Positions 15,551 to 26,265 of a DNA stretch of 64,000 nt are shown here, piece by piece (positions within the stretch are counted from its first letter, which is position 1; each line of letters starts with the position of its first letter). The position numbers and the translations under genes were made by a program. The notes under the pieces are model-generated. The model saw nothing but the letters and a program-made list of their open reading frames with translations. It ran no database searches and was not told the DNA's origin. This DNA is from Leptospira harrisiae (GTDB taxonomy: Bacteria; Spirochaetota; Leptospiria; Leptospirales; Leptospiraceae): contig NZ_NPDX01000007.1 in NCBI RefSeq assembly GCF_002811945.1, positions 62,001 through 126,000 of the forward strand, written 5' to 3'.

Positions 15551-18500
15551 TCAATCGTTGTCTTGATTGGTGATAGAAACATTCGGTAAAGATTCTCCGT
15601 TGAACCCACTCCCTCCACCGCTGAGGGATCCAAATAAAACCGAATAAGCCATATTTCCATCCACAAGGAAGTCGTCCACTCCCGTGAGGACCACGTTTTG
15701 GTAAGTATTCCAATCGCTTGTTGTAAAAACCAAACTAGAAACGGAACTGGTTCCTTCAGCAACATTCGAACTGGATACGGGAATGGTAACATTGGAGATG
15801 GGTCTTGCACGCAACCGAACTTGGAATCGCGATTGGCCGCCAATTTCCGTAGTGATTAAGTTAGGTGATGTGACAAATCCTCCGGAACTATTCGCGGATG
15901 TCCCGCAAGCATTCATTGGATTTGGATCGGTGCAAGGAACAATATCATATATAAAATTGATATGAGTGGCAGAGATGGAAATAGGGGTGAGCGCACTATA
16001 AATCGCCGAAGGTGTGAATCCTGTGCCGGTTTCCCCTGATGTGGCGACTGAAGTTATTGTGTAACTTACATCGCCAACAGCGGCCGTATCAAGGCCTGTC
16101 ACAGTGACAAGTTGGGCTGAACCAAAATTACTTGGTGTGAAGGTAAGAGGAGCCGTCGGAAAACTCACAAGTCCACCTGGAGTTGTATTAAAGTTTACAG
16201 TGATGTTCGCTGTTGGTTGTGAATCCAAATGGATATAGAATTCAGAAGAAGCACCCGATTGGGAAGTGACGACTGTCGCCGGTGTGAATCCAGAACTTGT
16301 GATTCCTGCACTGTCATTATCGTCCAATGTGAGCATCGGATAATTGGAAGATGGATAAGGATTCACTCCGTTGTAAAATCCATCGGTCGAGGAAAGGACA
16401 CCAACAACTATTGGACAAGATACATTTCCATCATCCACAGCATCGTCGTTAGGTGTCACAATGATTGTGTTATGTACTCCAATGGTATTCCAATTGGCGC
16501 TCGTGATGGTGAGAGAACTTGTCGAGAGAGAAAATTGGGGGACACTTGGTGCCACAATCAACTGGCAAGGAAAGGTAGTTGTTACCGAAACGGGAACGGT
16601 GACGTCGTCTGTCGGTGCTTGGCTAAGGAGAATATAAATAGGGAAGGCTGCCGAGTTTTCTGCCCTGGTCATACTAATTGGTGTGACCACTGTCACCGGA
16701 TTTTCCGATATGCTATAGTTGACAAGTGTTGCGGTATCTCCTGTGCTTCCCACAAAACTTACATACCAAGAAGGCATTGATCCAGTTTCTGTTCCATTGA
16801 CAGTCACCGAATAACTCACATTCCCGTCACTTAAGGCATCGGGAACACCTTGGATTTCCACAGGAACGGATGTACTCCAATTTGTTTCATCAAAGATATA
16901 TTGTTTGGAGCTAACGGGTGTTCCTCCATCATTGATCATTCCTTCTGTGGAATCAGAAGTGGCCAATGTAACTGTGACTTGGTTTCCAGGAATGGGTCGA
17001 CTGCCGAGTCTCAGGCTATACATCGCCGATTGTCCGGATTCGGTGGTGAAATAAGGTTGCCCCGCATTGAGAGTGAAAAGAATGCTCGGTGAAGGATTGT
17101 CATCATCAGTAATGTTGATCGTAATGTCGGATGGATTCATACCTTCATAATCTGTTCCTGATCCTGAGATGGCACCGAGAGTAAGTGTATGGGTTCTTGT
17201 ATTAATTTCATTGATTGAATCATTGATTACAACCACAGTCACAGTTTGTGTTGTAGAAAAATTGGTTTGATTGAAGGTCAAACTTGTTGGTGAAAAAGTA
17301 TACTGCACGCTGTCAGGTAAGTTAAAGGTTTCTCCTGAGATCGGAATGGTAACCGATCCCGTGGCACAAGCAGATAAATTTGCGGGAGTGTCGCAAGGTG
17401 CTGCGTTCAAACGAACTGTAAACGTTCCGTCACTCCCCCCTTCGGTTAGATTGAGTGTTGTTGATGAAATTGTAAAACCGACAGTATCATTGTCCGTGAT
17501 AGTAATCACCAAATCACCGCTAGCTTCTGTATAACCCGGAAGGGTTCCAGTAGGATAAAGTCCTGTAAAATAAGATCCACTCGCTTGTGGAATGTGAACA
17601 GTAACAGGAATATTCCCATCATCAAAAGAATCGGAAACGGATCGGATTGTAATCACTTGGGCCACATCCCAACCACTATCGCTTGTATTCCCGGAATAAC
17701 TAGCGGCTTGGCCATTCGTCGGTGTAAAAGTGAGTGTACGAGAAGCCGCAACCCCTGCGGAACTATTGAGTAATACCGCTTCTGTTCCATCGGAGGAAGT
17801 GATGGGTCCGATGGTTACATTCGCATTGGGTTTTAAGGAAAGTCTGATTTCAAATGTAATGGTTGAAGTTCCGTTTTCTAACATTGATGATGCGGATAAA
17901 TTTTGGATGCGTACCAATGGTTCGTTGCTATCTGTATTGATCGCTGTTACCGCCGGTATAGAAATAGAACTGTATTTTGTATCTGTTGATACAGAATTTC
18001 CAAAAGAGATATTCACATTTTGGTCTCCATCATCAACTCCATCTAACACAGATGTGATGGTGACAGTTTGCGGTGTATTCCAATTCCCAGTAGTAAAACT
18101 TAAAGATGCTGGAGACACCGTAATTTCAGAAGTATTGCTGGATGTGATACTTGGAATACTTACCGAGTTTGTGGGTTGTGAGTTTAAGACTACGGTAAAG
18201 GTTTCTGTGGATGGCGTTCCATTTTCATGAACCAAAAGTCCACCAACGGGAGTGACTGTAAATCCTGCAGTGTCATCATCTGTTACCAAAATGGTAACGG
18301 ATGTCGGTGGAGATACTGAATTATAAACGGGATCAGCTGACCCACCAGTATCCACAGAACCAAACTGTAAGGTGACAGTCCTTGTGTCTTCATCTATGGC
18401 ATTGTTATTTGTAGTAATGTTGACGTATTGGTCTACATTCCAATTGGCATTTGTAAAAACTAAGTTTGCGGTGCTACTATTTGTGATGGCATTGTTTTCT

Positions 18501-19810
18501 GAAATTCCATTGAGGGTTACAGTAAATCCTGGAGGTGGTTGGGACAAAAGATGTATGGCAAAGGAAAGATTCCCCCCATTTTCAGAAATGGTCAAACTAC
18601 CAGGTGAAGTAAGAACAAAACCCGGAATATCATCATCAGTATTGGTCACAGAAGGAAATACCGGCCCCGCCAAACCATTGTAATCTGTATCTGCGGAAGT
18701 CGCAGCACCTACAACAATCGTTACTGTTTTTGAACCATCTACGATAAAATCATTCACTCCGGTTACTGTGACTATTTTTGGAGTAAACCATTCGCCAGGT
18801 GCAAAGGTAAGAGAGGATGGTGAGGCTGTACCTTCTGAACTCGGAGAGGCCACAATTGATGGAATGGTAACTGAGTTTGTTGGCAAAGTATTCATGACAA
18901 CCGCAAAACTCACTGCCCCACCTGCTTCTGTGGTAGTGAGTCCTGATAAATTGACTACGGTAAATCCTGCCACATCATCATCCACATTGGTACCGGTAAT
19001 GACGGGAATTGGTTTTCCCATATAGGCTGGATCATTGGAAACAGTCGGGTCAGCTGAAATTTGAAATGTACTATCATCTACACTGAAATCATCCACACCA
19101 GTGACAGTAACCGTTTGAGGAACATTCCAATTATTAGGTGTGAATACTAGTTCTACTGCAGCGACAGTTGCTTCTGTTGTATCATTCGAAACAAAATTCC
19201 GAATGGTAACATCTTGCATCGGTCTTGTTTGTAATACATAGGCAATGGTTCCGGTTTCTCCTGTTTCGGATGTGATGAGTCCCAGTGTGGGACTTGCTGC
19301 CACTCCAGACGTTTCATCATCTGTATTCACAACGAGTAGTACAGGAAGTCCTTGTGCTGAAAATCGAATATCAGAAGTCAAAGTTGTTCCTAGTTGGACT
19401 CTGTAACTTTGATTTCCATCTGCAATTAAATCATCAACACCCGCCAAACGAATGCTTTGTGGTATGTCCCAATTATCTTCTGTAAAGTCTAGAAAAGTTG
19501 CGGATAAAAGTACACCTTCCGTGGGATCAGAGACGGTGATCGGGCCAATTCTTACTGAACTGTTAGGCTCTATGTTCAAACGAATTGTGAATTCTGCTTG
19601 TCTTCCATTTTCACTCGTAAATAAAAAATTCGGAGCTTCGTAAATGACATACCCTTGCCCGGTTGTGGATACAAAAAAAGAACCGAATAACATCTGTAAA
19701 TTCAGAGGTGTGATGGATTGGCAGGAAAAGGTTAGGGTAGAGAAGGCGAGGACAATAACGGAAATACAGACTCTGAACATGATTCCCTTTTGTCCTCGTA
19801 TGGCACCCAT
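15551..19810 (-). CDS. Large surface lipoprotein with 11 Calx-beta-like repeats
   Basis: This is a 1419-residue exported protein. The N-terminal hydrophobic segment ends in the lipobox TFSC, so it should be a lipoprotein. The rest is a row of about 11 beta-sandwich repeats of 105-125 residues. Each has a strand with (S/L)LxFTxxNWxxPQxVTVTGVxDxxxDG and ends with a DDD/DND acidic turn typical of Calx-beta-like, calcium-binding domains. Examples are FTPNNWNVPQTVTVTGVDD and FTTSDWNTYQNVVLTGVDD. ATG 19810 has GGGAG 7-8 bases upstream; ATG 19780 (MFRVCIS) is an alternative. A surface adhesion or structural role is likely but not shown. Long antisense frames within it are by-products of the repeats. 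Confidence 0.8.
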   Translation of the reverse strand: MGAIRGQKGIMFRVCISVIVLAFSTLTFSCQSITPLNLQMLFGSFFVSTTGQGYVIYEAPNFLFTSENGRQAEFTIRLNIEPNSSVRIGPITVSDPTEGVLLSATFLDFTEDNWDIPQSIRLAGVDDLIADGNQSYRVQLGTTLTSDIRFSAQGLPVLLVVNTDDETSGVAASPTLGLITSETGETGTIAYVLQTRPMQDVTIRNFVSNDTTEATVAAVELVFTPNNWNVPQTVTVTGVDDFSVDDSTFQISADPTVSNDPAYMGKPIPVITGTNVDDDVAGFTVVNLSGLTTTEAGGAVSFAVVMNTLPTNSVTIPSIVASPSSEGTASPSSLTFAPGEWFTPKIVTVTGVNDFIVDGSKTVTIVVGAATSADTDYNGLAGPVFPSVTNTDDDIPGFVLTSPGSLTISENGGNLSFAIHLLSQPPPGFTVTLNGISENNAITNSSTANLVFTNANWNVDQYVNITTNNNAIDEDTRTVTLQFGSVDTGGSADPVYNSVSPPTSVTILVTDDDTAGFTVTPVGGLLVHENGTPSTETFTVVLNSQPTNSVSIPSITSSNTSEITVSPASLSFTTGNWNTPQTVTITSVLDGVDDGDQNVNISFGNSVSTDTKYSSISIPAVTAINTDSNEPLVRIQNLSASSMLENGTSTITFEIRLSLKPNANVTIGPITSSDGTEAVLLNSSAGVAASRTLTFTPTNGQAASYSGNTSDSGWDVAQVITIRSVSDSFDDGNIPVTVHIPQASGSYFTGLYPTGTLPGYTEASGDLVITITDNDTVGFTISSTTLNLTEGGSDGTFTVRLNAAPCDTPANLSACATGSVTIPISGETFNLPDSVQYTFSPTSLTFNQTNFSTTQTVTVVVINDSINEINTRTHTLTLGAISGSGTDYEGMNPSDITINITDDDNPSPSILFTLNAGQPYFTTESGQSAMYSLRLGSRPIPGNQVTVTLATSDSTEGMINDGGTPVSSKQYIFDETNWSTSVPVEIQGVPDALSDGNVSYSVTVNGTETGSMPSWYVSFVGSTGDTATLVNYSISENPVTVVTPISMTRAENSAAFPIYILLSQAPTDDVTVPVSVTTTFPCQLIVAPSVPQFSLSTSSLTITSANWNTIGVHNTIIVTPNDDAVDDGNVSCPIVVGVLSSTDGFYNGVNPYPSSNYPMLTLDDNDSAGITSSGFTPATVVTSQSGASSEFYIHLDSQPTANITVNFNTTPGGLVSFPTAPLTFTPSNFGSAQLVTVTGLDTAAVGDVSYTITSVATSGETGTGFTPSAIYSALTPISISATHINFIYDIVPCTDPNPMNACGTSANSSGGFVTSPNLITTEIGGQSRFQVRLRARPISNVTIPVSSSNVAEGTSSVSSLVFTTSDWNTYQNVVLTGVDDFLVDGNMAYSVLFGSLSGGGSGFNGESLPNVSITNQDND

Positions 19811-19888
19811 TAGGGTTCTCCCTCTTTATATTACGAGAAAAAATAGCTTAAATTAATAAAAAATTTCCAGGAAATGCAATAAAACCAA

Positions 19889-21082
19889 ATGAGCCAAAAC
19901 AAAAACCAATCATCTAATGGACCACTTGCTGGTGTGAAAGTTGTCGACTTATCTTTACTTCTTCCAGGCCCTTTATGTTCGCAACATTTAGCAGACATGG
20001 GAGCAGAAGTCATCAAGATTGAAAATCCAAGAGCCTATGATGGATCTCGTGCAATGTTCAAAGGTAAAACGGGATATCCTGCCTTATACATGATGTTGAA
20101 TCGAAATAAAAAAGCGATCACGCTGAATTTAAAACGAGAACAGGCCAAAGAAATTCTTTTTAAACTTTTAGAAGATGCAGACATTTTACTCGAAGGTTTT
20201 CGACCAGATGGAATGGATAAGATGGGAATTGGTTATGATGTATTAAAAGAAAAATTTCCACGATTGATTTATTGTGGAATTTCTGGCTACGGAATCTCGG
20301 GAAAATACGTAGACTTTGCAGGACATGATCTAAACTATTTAGCCATCTCTGGTGTGCTTGACCAAACCGGAAATCCACCAAGACCTGCTGGTTTCCAATT
20401 GGCAGATGTGGGAGGTGGAACACTCACTGCTCTTTCTGCGATCCTTGCTGCTCTTTATTATAGAGAAAAAACTGGAAAAGGCCAACGCATCGATATCTCT
20501 ATGACGGATGCTTCTCTCCAATTTCTTTCGTTATACGGTGGAATTTTATCTTCGTCTGAAAAATCACCAGAAGCGGGGAATGATATCTTATCTGGTAAAT
20601 TACCAAATTATAATGTTTATGAAACAAAAGAAGGAAGGTATGTGGCTCTTGGTGCCTTAGAAGATATGTTCTTCCAAACTTTTTTACGAGCTGCCGGAAT
20701 GGAAAATTTAACCAAAGACCATCCAATGAACGAAGCAAATATTCCAATCATTAAACAAGAGTTAACCGATTATTTTAAATCCAAAACATATTCCGATTTG
20801 CAACCAATCTTTGATAATACAGATGCTTGTTTATCACCCATTCTCAATATGAAAGAAGTTTCGGAAGACCAACATATGAAGGACCGTGGCATGGTCATCG
20901 AAAGAAACCATCCTAAATACGGTCCGATTTTACAATTTGGATCTCCGTTTCATTTTTCAGAAACTCCCTTTGCTTACAGAAATGACCCGCCAGAACATGG
21001 GGAGCATACAGAAGAAATTTTGTCCAGTTTGGGGTTTCCAAAGGATCAAATTGCGGAGTTTAAAAAAGACAGGGTGATTTAA
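19889..21082 (+). CDS. CaiB/BaiF family CoA-transferase (class III)
   Basis: This is a 397-residue enzyme of the class III CoA-transferase / alpha-methylacyl-CoA racemase family. The N-terminal LAGVKVVDLSLLLPGPLCSQHLADMGAEVIKIE is diagnostic. The catalytic Asp is in GHDLNYLAISG (Asp147), and GFQLADVGGG and the C-terminal NDPPEHGEHTEEIL follow. It moves CoA between carboxylic acids, or epimerises 2-methyl-branched acyl-CoA; the sequence does not decide which. It stands alone between the Calx-beta gene (divergent) and the nuclease pair. Its A-rich leader has no strong ribosome site close to the ATG. Confidence 0.85.
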   Translation: MSQNKNQSSNGPLAGVKVVDLSLLLPGPLCSQHLADMGAEVIKIENPRAYDGSRAMFKGKTGYPALYMMLNRNKKAITLNLKREQAKEILFKLLEDADILLEGFRPDGMDKMGIGYDVLKEKFPRLIYCGISGYGISGKYVDFAGHDLNYLAISGVLDQTGNPPRPAGFQLADVGGGTLTALSAILAALYYREKTGKGQRIDISMTDASLQFLSLYGGILSSSEKSPEAGNDILSGKLPNYNVYETKEGRYVALGALEDMFFQTFLRAAGMENLTKDHPMNEANIPIIKQELTDYFKSKTYSDLQPIFDNTDACLSPILNMKEVSEDQHMKDRGMVIERNHPKYGPILQFGSPFHFSETPFAYRNDPPEHGEHTEEILSSLGFPKDQIAEFKKDRVI

Positions 21083-21158
21083 CAGCTCCCTTGCTTTTTT
21101 TTCGTAATTTCTTTATTTTGTCCCAGGGGGGAGTTAAACTCACCCCTAACCATACAAA

Positions 21159-22250
21159 ATGAAGTTATTACAAGTATCCGACCTCCACCTTTCCAAAAAT
21201 TCACCAGATGAGCAGAATTATTCTCTCTCTGTATTACGAGAAATATTTCAAACCGCTGAATCAACGAAGTGTGCTCGTATTCTATTTTGTGGAGATCTAT
21301 TTAATACATTTCCCGACTTAGAAAGCTTACGTTCGGATTTTCTAAAAGAAATATCTTCGTATTCGGGAATAGTATATTTCCTTCCAGGCAACCATGAAAT
21401 TTTGGAGAAAAAAGGTAATGACAATCGTTATGCGGATTATGATTGGACATCCAAAGTAAAAGTTTTAGATAAAACTCCTTTCTTTTTATTTGAAGACAAC
21501 GGCATTGAATTTTTATCCATCCCTCACCAAGAAAATTATTCTGAATTGTTACTCTCTCCTCCGCAAGCAAAACAAACAAAACTTCGAATTGGACTTGCAC
21601 ATGGAACTGTTTCGGGAATGAGTTTTACCGGCCTAAGTGAGGAAGAAGAAGAAGGTGGCTCTTATTTAGATCCCAATTTAATTCAGAGTTTAGATTTGGA
21701 TTATCTGGCCATTGGTCATCTTCATAAGGCCCGAATGGGAACGGTCGGTAAGTGTAATGTGGGTTATGCGGGATCATCTCGAGTTTGGCGAAAAGGAGAA
21801 TCAGGGAAAAGAGGTGGGATTTTTATTTATGTAGATGGAAGTACAATTCGTACGGAATCTGTTTTTTGGAATTCCGCTGGTGAATATAGAGAAATTGTCG
21901 TTTCTTTGGATACCGATGGAAAACCAGAAGAGAGCATAGAAACTTATCTCGAAGGTACAAATCCGAATGATTGGATTGTATTTCGGTTTGTCGGGTATGT
22001 AGACTCAATGTCGGAAAAACAAAAATTCCAGGAAGAAGTACAACGTATTTGGAAATCTAAATTTCGAATTTTGGAATTTGATCCCGATGAATCACAAATC
22101 ACAGTCATCCAACATCTTTCTGAAAATGAATTTGTGAAACAGTTTTTAGATAAGATGAATGCAAGAAAAGAACAAATGGATCCTTCCCTTTGGCGACACA
22201 CTCGTGTCACAGGAATTCGGTTGATTTTAGAAGGTAAAAAAAATCGATGA
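21159..22250 (+). CDS. SbcD/Mre11-like metallophosphoesterase (YhaO-type nuclease)
   Basis: This is a 363-residue calcineurin-like phosphoesterase with the five metal motifs of DNA-repair nucleases: VSDLHLS (9-15), FCGDLFN, PGNHE, LAHGTVSG and AIGHLHKA. The C-terminal 130 residues should be the capping domain. Its stop overlaps the ATG of the next gene (ATGA), which encodes an SMC/Rad50-type ATPase, so the two form an SbcCD-like complex processing DNA ends or hairpins. The partner's membrane segment makes the Bacillus YhaO/YhaN pair the closer analogue. Confidence 0.85.
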   Translation: MKLLQVSDLHLSKNSPDEQNYSLSVLREIFQTAESTKCARILFCGDLFNTFPDLESLRSDFLKEISSYSGIVYFLPGNHEILEKKGNDNRYADYDWTSKVKVLDKTPFFLFEDNGIEFLSIPHQENYSELLLSPPQAKQTKLRIGLAHGTVSGMSFTGLSEEEEEGGSYLDPNLIQSLDLDYLAIGHLHKARMGTVGKCNVGYAGSSRVWRKGESGKRGGIFIYVDGSTIRTESVFWNSAGEYREIVVSLDTDGKPEESIETYLEGTNPNDWIVFRFVGYVDSMSEKQKFQEEVQRIWKSKFRILEFDPDESQITVIQHLSENEFVKQFLDKMNARKEQMDPSLWRHTRVTGIRLILEGKKNR

Positions 22251-24556
22251 AATTAAAAATTGAAAACTTCGGTATTTTTTCCAAAAAAGAATTTCCTATT
22301 CAAAAAGTGACTGTGTTTACGGGGCCCAATGAATCAGGTAAAACAACGATCTTGGATGCATTTGTATCAGCACTTGTCAAAGTGGTGGGAAGTACAAAGT
22401 ATGGTTCCCTTCTCAATGTTCGATACCAAACAGAAAGAAATTCCGATTTAGGAATTCCAAAACTCTCCCTTTCTCAAAATTTATATTTGAACTCTCTTGT
22501 CATTAGAGAAGGGAATATGGATGTAGGATCAGAAAAAGAACTGATCAGCACAATTGAACAAACAATATTCGATAGTGGATATAATCCCGCTAAACTCATC
22601 GAACAAGTAGAACAACTTTCAGCTAAAACAGGGACAAGAAAGTCCGCAAAAGAATGGAACCAAACTTTACTGGAACTTACGACTGCCAAACAAAAGTTTG
22701 ATGAAGCGGAAGTTAATTTGAATAAAATTGCATCTCAATTTGCAGAATTACCTACCTGGGAAATTGAGCGCCAAAAAAGAAAAGAAGAGTTATCTATTTC
22801 TTTAGCGGAACAATCAAAACAACAAAAACTATTAGAAGAATTAAAAGAATCTGAAGAATTTGCGGAAGTCGAAAGAGTTTATGGCCAACTTTTGCAATGG
22901 GAAACATTGGAAACCCAATCAAAGCAAGATGAACGAATACTCAAATCTAATTGGGATCAAAAATCAAAAGAGATAGATGGAGAAATCCAATCAATTGAAC
23001 AAAAAATAACTATTTCAAAAGAGAGATTTTTACAATTAGAAAAGAAACTAGAATCCTCTTTTAGTCAAAAAACACAATCGGAACAAAAATCAAAAAAACT
23101 AGAATCTTATTTTGATTTTTTTGAATCTTGGAAACAAAACATTCGAAAATTCCAAGAAGAATCTCCAGTAGTACAAAAAATAATTTGGAATCCATTATAC
23201 AGAAGTTTGGCGGGTGGGCTAGGTATATTTGGTATTTTTTCTTTAATTCTATCCTTGTTTACTGATTTTGGGATCTGGGTCTACACTCTTCCAATTCTTT
23301 TTTTGGGTTCCTCATTGTATTTTGTTTTTCGTGCAAAAGAAATCAAGGTGGAACGCGACGAACCAAAGTGGAACGAAATGATTCGAAAAATTTATTCAGA
23401 AATGGAAACAAAAACTTTAGGAGAATGGAAACCTGATTCCTTGAGTATGGAATCAATCAACTTAATTTTCCAAAGGTTTGATCGCGAATACACAAAACAA
23501 AAACTAGAAAGAGATAGTTTTCAGGCAAACATCACTGTCTTGGAAGAAGAAATCAATCAGTTTCGTCTGGAAGAAAAAAAAGGAAAAGATCAACTTTTAG
23601 AAAAGGAAAAAGAATTAGCTGTTATTTTAAGAGAATCAGGAGTTCATTCTCTTTCTGAACTTTCAGAGTTGTATGTCCAAATTCGATTGAGGAAAGATAA
23701 GTTGCGAACTTTGGAAGAATCCTTAATATCCGAATCCAAAAAATGGGGAGTTAGTGATTTAGTAGATTTAAAACTCCAATTGAAAGATAAACGAATTGAC
23801 CTAGAAAAAAAAGGAATTTCAAAAACCTTTACCTCAGGAAATAGGACCACCAAACAAAAATTAGAAAATGAAATTCAATCAATATCTAATAAAATTCGTG
23901 ATATAGAAAGAATCCTGGTTGAATTAGAAAAAAAATTGGATACAGGCAAAGCTGTTTTAGAATCTCGAATGGTTCCTGCTCAAAAAGAATGGGAGCAAAA
24001 TAAACGTGATTTAGAAACAAAAGAAAAAAGAAAAAATGAATTAGAAAAAAATTTCAATGCCTTGGAAGTGTTAGCTGAAGTTTTTAATGAAATTCAATTG
24101 GATAGTACTGACAAAATGTCCTCACTTGTCAAATCTTTACAATTAAGAATGGATGCCTTAAAAGGATCTCTTCCAACAAAACAAATTCAATGGAATGGAT
24201 TTTCTGAAGAAATTCAGATCAGCACCGATTCATCTAATACAAACCAAGGATTTACAAATTTATCTACTGGAACCAAAGAACAAATTTCTTATGTCCTTCG
24301 ATTGGAATATGCGTTTCGGATTGGAAAACAATTCAATTTACCTTTTTTGTTACTAGATGAGCCGTTTCGGCATATGGACGTAATGCGACGTGATGCTGCG
24401 CTTGATTATACTCTACAATGTATCGCTAATGCGGAAGAAGATTGGAAAGTGGTATTTTTTAGTTTTGATGAAGAATTGGTTTCAAAAATAAAAGATTTGG
24501 CAAAGGAATACAGTCTCCCTTGCCAAGTTCATGAATTGACTAAACTAGTTTCTTAG
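22247..24556 (+). CDS. SbcC/YhaN-like ATPase with internal membrane segments
   Basis: This is a 769-residue Rad50/SbcC-type ABC ATPase. The Walker A is GPNESGKTT (residues 26-34). Long coiled coils run from about 125-300 and 400-640. Near the C-terminus are the ABC signature region [18 protein letters not shown] and the Walker [13 protein letters not shown]. The middle of the coiled-coil arm holds two hydrophobic segments (about 318-362, including [13 protein letters not shown] and [16 protein letters not shown]) where SbcC would carry its zinc hook, an arrangement known from Bacillus YhaN. No CxxC hook is visible. The start overlaps the nuclease gene by ATGA. The 3' end overlaps the convergent tpx by 17 bases. 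Confidence 0.85.
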   Translation: MKLKIENFGIFSKKEFPIQKVTVFTGPNESGKTTILDAFVSALVKVVGSTKYGSLLNVRYQTERNSDLGIPKLSLSQNLYLNSLVIREGNMDVGSEKELISTIEQTIFDSGYNPAKLIEQVEQLSAKTGTRKSAKEWNQTLLELTTAKQKFDEAEVNLNKIASQFAELPTWEIERQKRKEELSISLAEQSKQQKLLEELKESEEFAEVERVYGQLLQWETLETQSKQDERILKSNWDQKSKEIDGEIQSIEQKITISKERFLQLEKKLESSFSQKTQSEQKSKKLESYFDFFESWKQNIRKFQEESPVVQKIIWNPLYRSLAGGLGIFGIFSLILSLFTDFGIWVYTLPILFLGSSLYFVFRAKEIKVERDEPKWNEMIRKIYSEMETKTLGEWKPDSLSMESINLIFQRFDREYTKQKLERDSFQANITVLEEEINQFRLEEKKGKDQLLEKEKELAVILRESGVHSLSELSELYVQIRLRKDKLRTLEESLISESKKWGVSDLVDLKLQLKDKRIDLEKKGISKTFTSGNRTTKQKLENEIQSISNKIRDIERILVELEKKLDTGKAVLESRMVPAQKEWEQNKRDLETKEKRKNELEKNFNALEVLAEVFNEIQLDSTDKMSSLVKSLQLRMDALKGSLPTKQIQWNGFSEEIQISTDSSNTNQGFTNLSTGTKEQISYVLRLEYAFRIGKQFNLPFLLLDEPFRHMDVMRRDAALDYTLQCIANAEEDWKVVFFSFDEELVSKIKDLAKEYSLPCQVHELTKLVS

Positions 24557-25055
24557 CTTCGGAAAACACTGTATCGTAATTGGGTTCACTACCAATTTCA
24601 GGTACAAGTTCCGTATAACGAATGATATCATCTTTATCAACAACAAAAACGGCTCGTGCTGATAGACCGGCAAGCGGACCAGCTGCTATATGAGTTCCGT
24701 AATTTTTGGAAAATGAAAAGTCCTTAAATTGTGATCCAGTGATTAAGTTTTCAGAATCGATTCCTTCTGTAGAACAAAATCGTTTCATTGCAAAAGGAAG
24801 GTCCCCCGAAATAATCAGAGTAGTGATACCGTTTTCTTTTGCTACTTTTTCATTAAACTTTTTTGTTTCTATGGCACAAACTGCAGTATCTAAACTGGGA
24901 ACAGCTACTAGGATTTTTACCTTACCTGCGAGATCTTTTAAAGTTAGTTCACCTAGGTCTTGTTTGGCGACCTTAAAGTCGGGAGCCTTATCCCCTGGTT
25001 TAGGAATAGATCCTTCGAGTGGAACTGGATTTCCTTTGAGTGTTACTTGTGCCAT
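24540..25055 (-). CDS. tpx: Thiol peroxidase Tpx
   Basis: This is a 171-residue atypical 2-Cys peroxiredoxin that reduces hydrogen peroxide and alkyl peroxides using thioredoxin. The peroxidatic Cys60 is in VPSLDTAVC and the resolving Cys94 is in KRFCSTEG, the spacing characteristic of Tpx. Length and the full N-terminal [12 protein letters not shown] motif match the family. A strong ribosome site (AAGGAGA) precedes the ATG. The stop lies inside the 3' end of the yhaN-like gene (17-base convergent overlap). Confidence 0.95.
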   Translation of the reverse strand: MAQVTLKGNPVPLEGSIPKPGDKAPDFKVAKQDLGELTLKDLAGKVKILVAVPSLDTAVCAIETKKFNEKVAKENGITTLIISGDLPFAMKRFCSTEGIDSENLITGSQFKDFSFSKNYGTHIAAGPLAGLSARAVFVVDKDDIIRYTELVPEIGSEPNYDTVFSEAKKLV

Positions 25056-25091
25056 GATTGTCTCCTTTGTATTTAGACTAATTCTAGCCTT

Positions 25092-26225
25092 TCATTGAAT
25101 GGATTCTTCGGGAAGGATTTTTTCCATCCAAAGCAAAGATTCTGCCAATTCGCCTTTGTCTATGGTTTCACCCAAATGACGAACTCTGTCCAAAAGCCAA
25201 ACAGGTGAAATATCAGTAATTTCTTGAAACGCATTCAATTCTTCTTTATTTAAGGATCCATCAAATGTGGAACAAAGTGCAAAAACAGAGATAGACCAAT
25301 TTCTTTCTTCTTTTGTCAATTTTTGGAATAAATTTACAAATTCGCTCCAATCATCTAAGTTTCTCAGTTTGTCTTTGTTTGGCAAATAACGAATCAATCC
25401 AAAGAGTAAATATTCAAAATTCGGATGAAATGTTTTTGTGAACACAATGGAAATTGCGACAGCACGTAAAGTTGCTTCGATGAATCCTTCCGATCCATGT
25501 TTTGCCTTAATTTTTAGTAACATCGCATCCGAAAGTTTCCTTGTGATGATTCTTTTGCGTAATTCAAATAAAATCAAATACGTTGTTACACTATCCCAAA
25601 TTCCAGTGATAGGACCTGATATATACTCAATTAAAAATCGAAGACCTGTCCTTCCTAAAAAAACCTTTAATAGAAGTTTGGCGAATATATTGGAAAGGAA
25701 AACTTTACTTTTGTATAAAACAGTTCGAAAGAATAGTGCACGTTCATTTAAATTTTTATAAGGATCAATTCCGTACAAACGAATCCTTGGATCGGGTATT
25801 TCTAAAACCAAACGTGCCATCATACCGGGAATCGGCGTGATGAGTTCCGGTTCTTCGGCAAGTTCAATGTCTGCATACTGTGCCATTCGATAGGAAAGAT
25901 AAAACCCTAATCGAAAGAGGAGGTAAAATTCGACTAAAGTGACAAGAGCTAATAGAAAAACAAATTTGGAAAGGGCCACAACGGAAAGAGTTTCCAAAGG
26001 CCAAAAGTTTAGAGGGGGAAGGTAGGTTGCGAGATACACAAAGGCAACCGAAGGCAAAAACCCAATCCAAAAGGACAGGAACACTCCCCAAAAAAGAATA
26101 CATTTCGAATGGTAGGAAAAACTTTTGCCAGAATCCTCGGGTTTTCTCGAAAGTGAATGGATCGAAACCAGGACCTTTCGTCCCCACTGTTCCAAAAACC
26201 CCGGTTTGTAACGTTCTGTACTCAT
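25092..26225 (-). CDS. Leptospira membrane protein of unknown function
   Basis: This is a 377-residue protein. Two clear membrane helices lie at about residues 43-70 and 80-110, with further amphipathic or hydrophobic stretches around 180-235. The C-terminal third is soluble and helical (KLTKEERNWSISVFALCSTFDGSLNKEEL). No catalytic motif is visible. It lies upstream of tpx on the same strand with a 36-base gap and may be co-transcribed with it. I do not recognise a family beyond a probable spirochaete-restricted protein. Confidence 0.7.
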   Translation of the reverse strand: MSTERYKPGFLEQWGRKVLVSIHSLSRKPEDSGKSFSYHSKCILFWGVFLSFWIGFLPSVAFVYLATYLPPLNFWPLETLSVVALSKFVFLLALVTLVEFYLLFRLGFYLSYRMAQYADIELAEEPELITPIPGMMARLVLEIPDPRIRLYGIDPYKNLNERALFFRTVLYKSKVFLSNIFAKLLLKVFLGRTGLRFLIEYISGPITGIWDSVTTYLILFELRKRIITRKLSDAMLLKIKAKHGSEGFIEATLRAVAISIVFTKTFHPNFEYLLFGLIRYLPNKDKLRNLDDWSEFVNLFQKLTKEERNWSISVFALCSTFDGSLNKEELNAFQEITDISPVWLLDRVRHLGETIDKGELAESLLWMEKILPEESIQ

Positions 26226-26265
26226 TTTTTTTGCAACCAGAATCCTTGTTTAGGACTCCCACTCC

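Noticed and set aside
16229..18230. Long plus-strand frames (183 and 166 codons) opposite the Calx-beta gene
   Set aside because: They mirror the repeat composition of the real gene, lack recognisable domains and have no ribosome sites.
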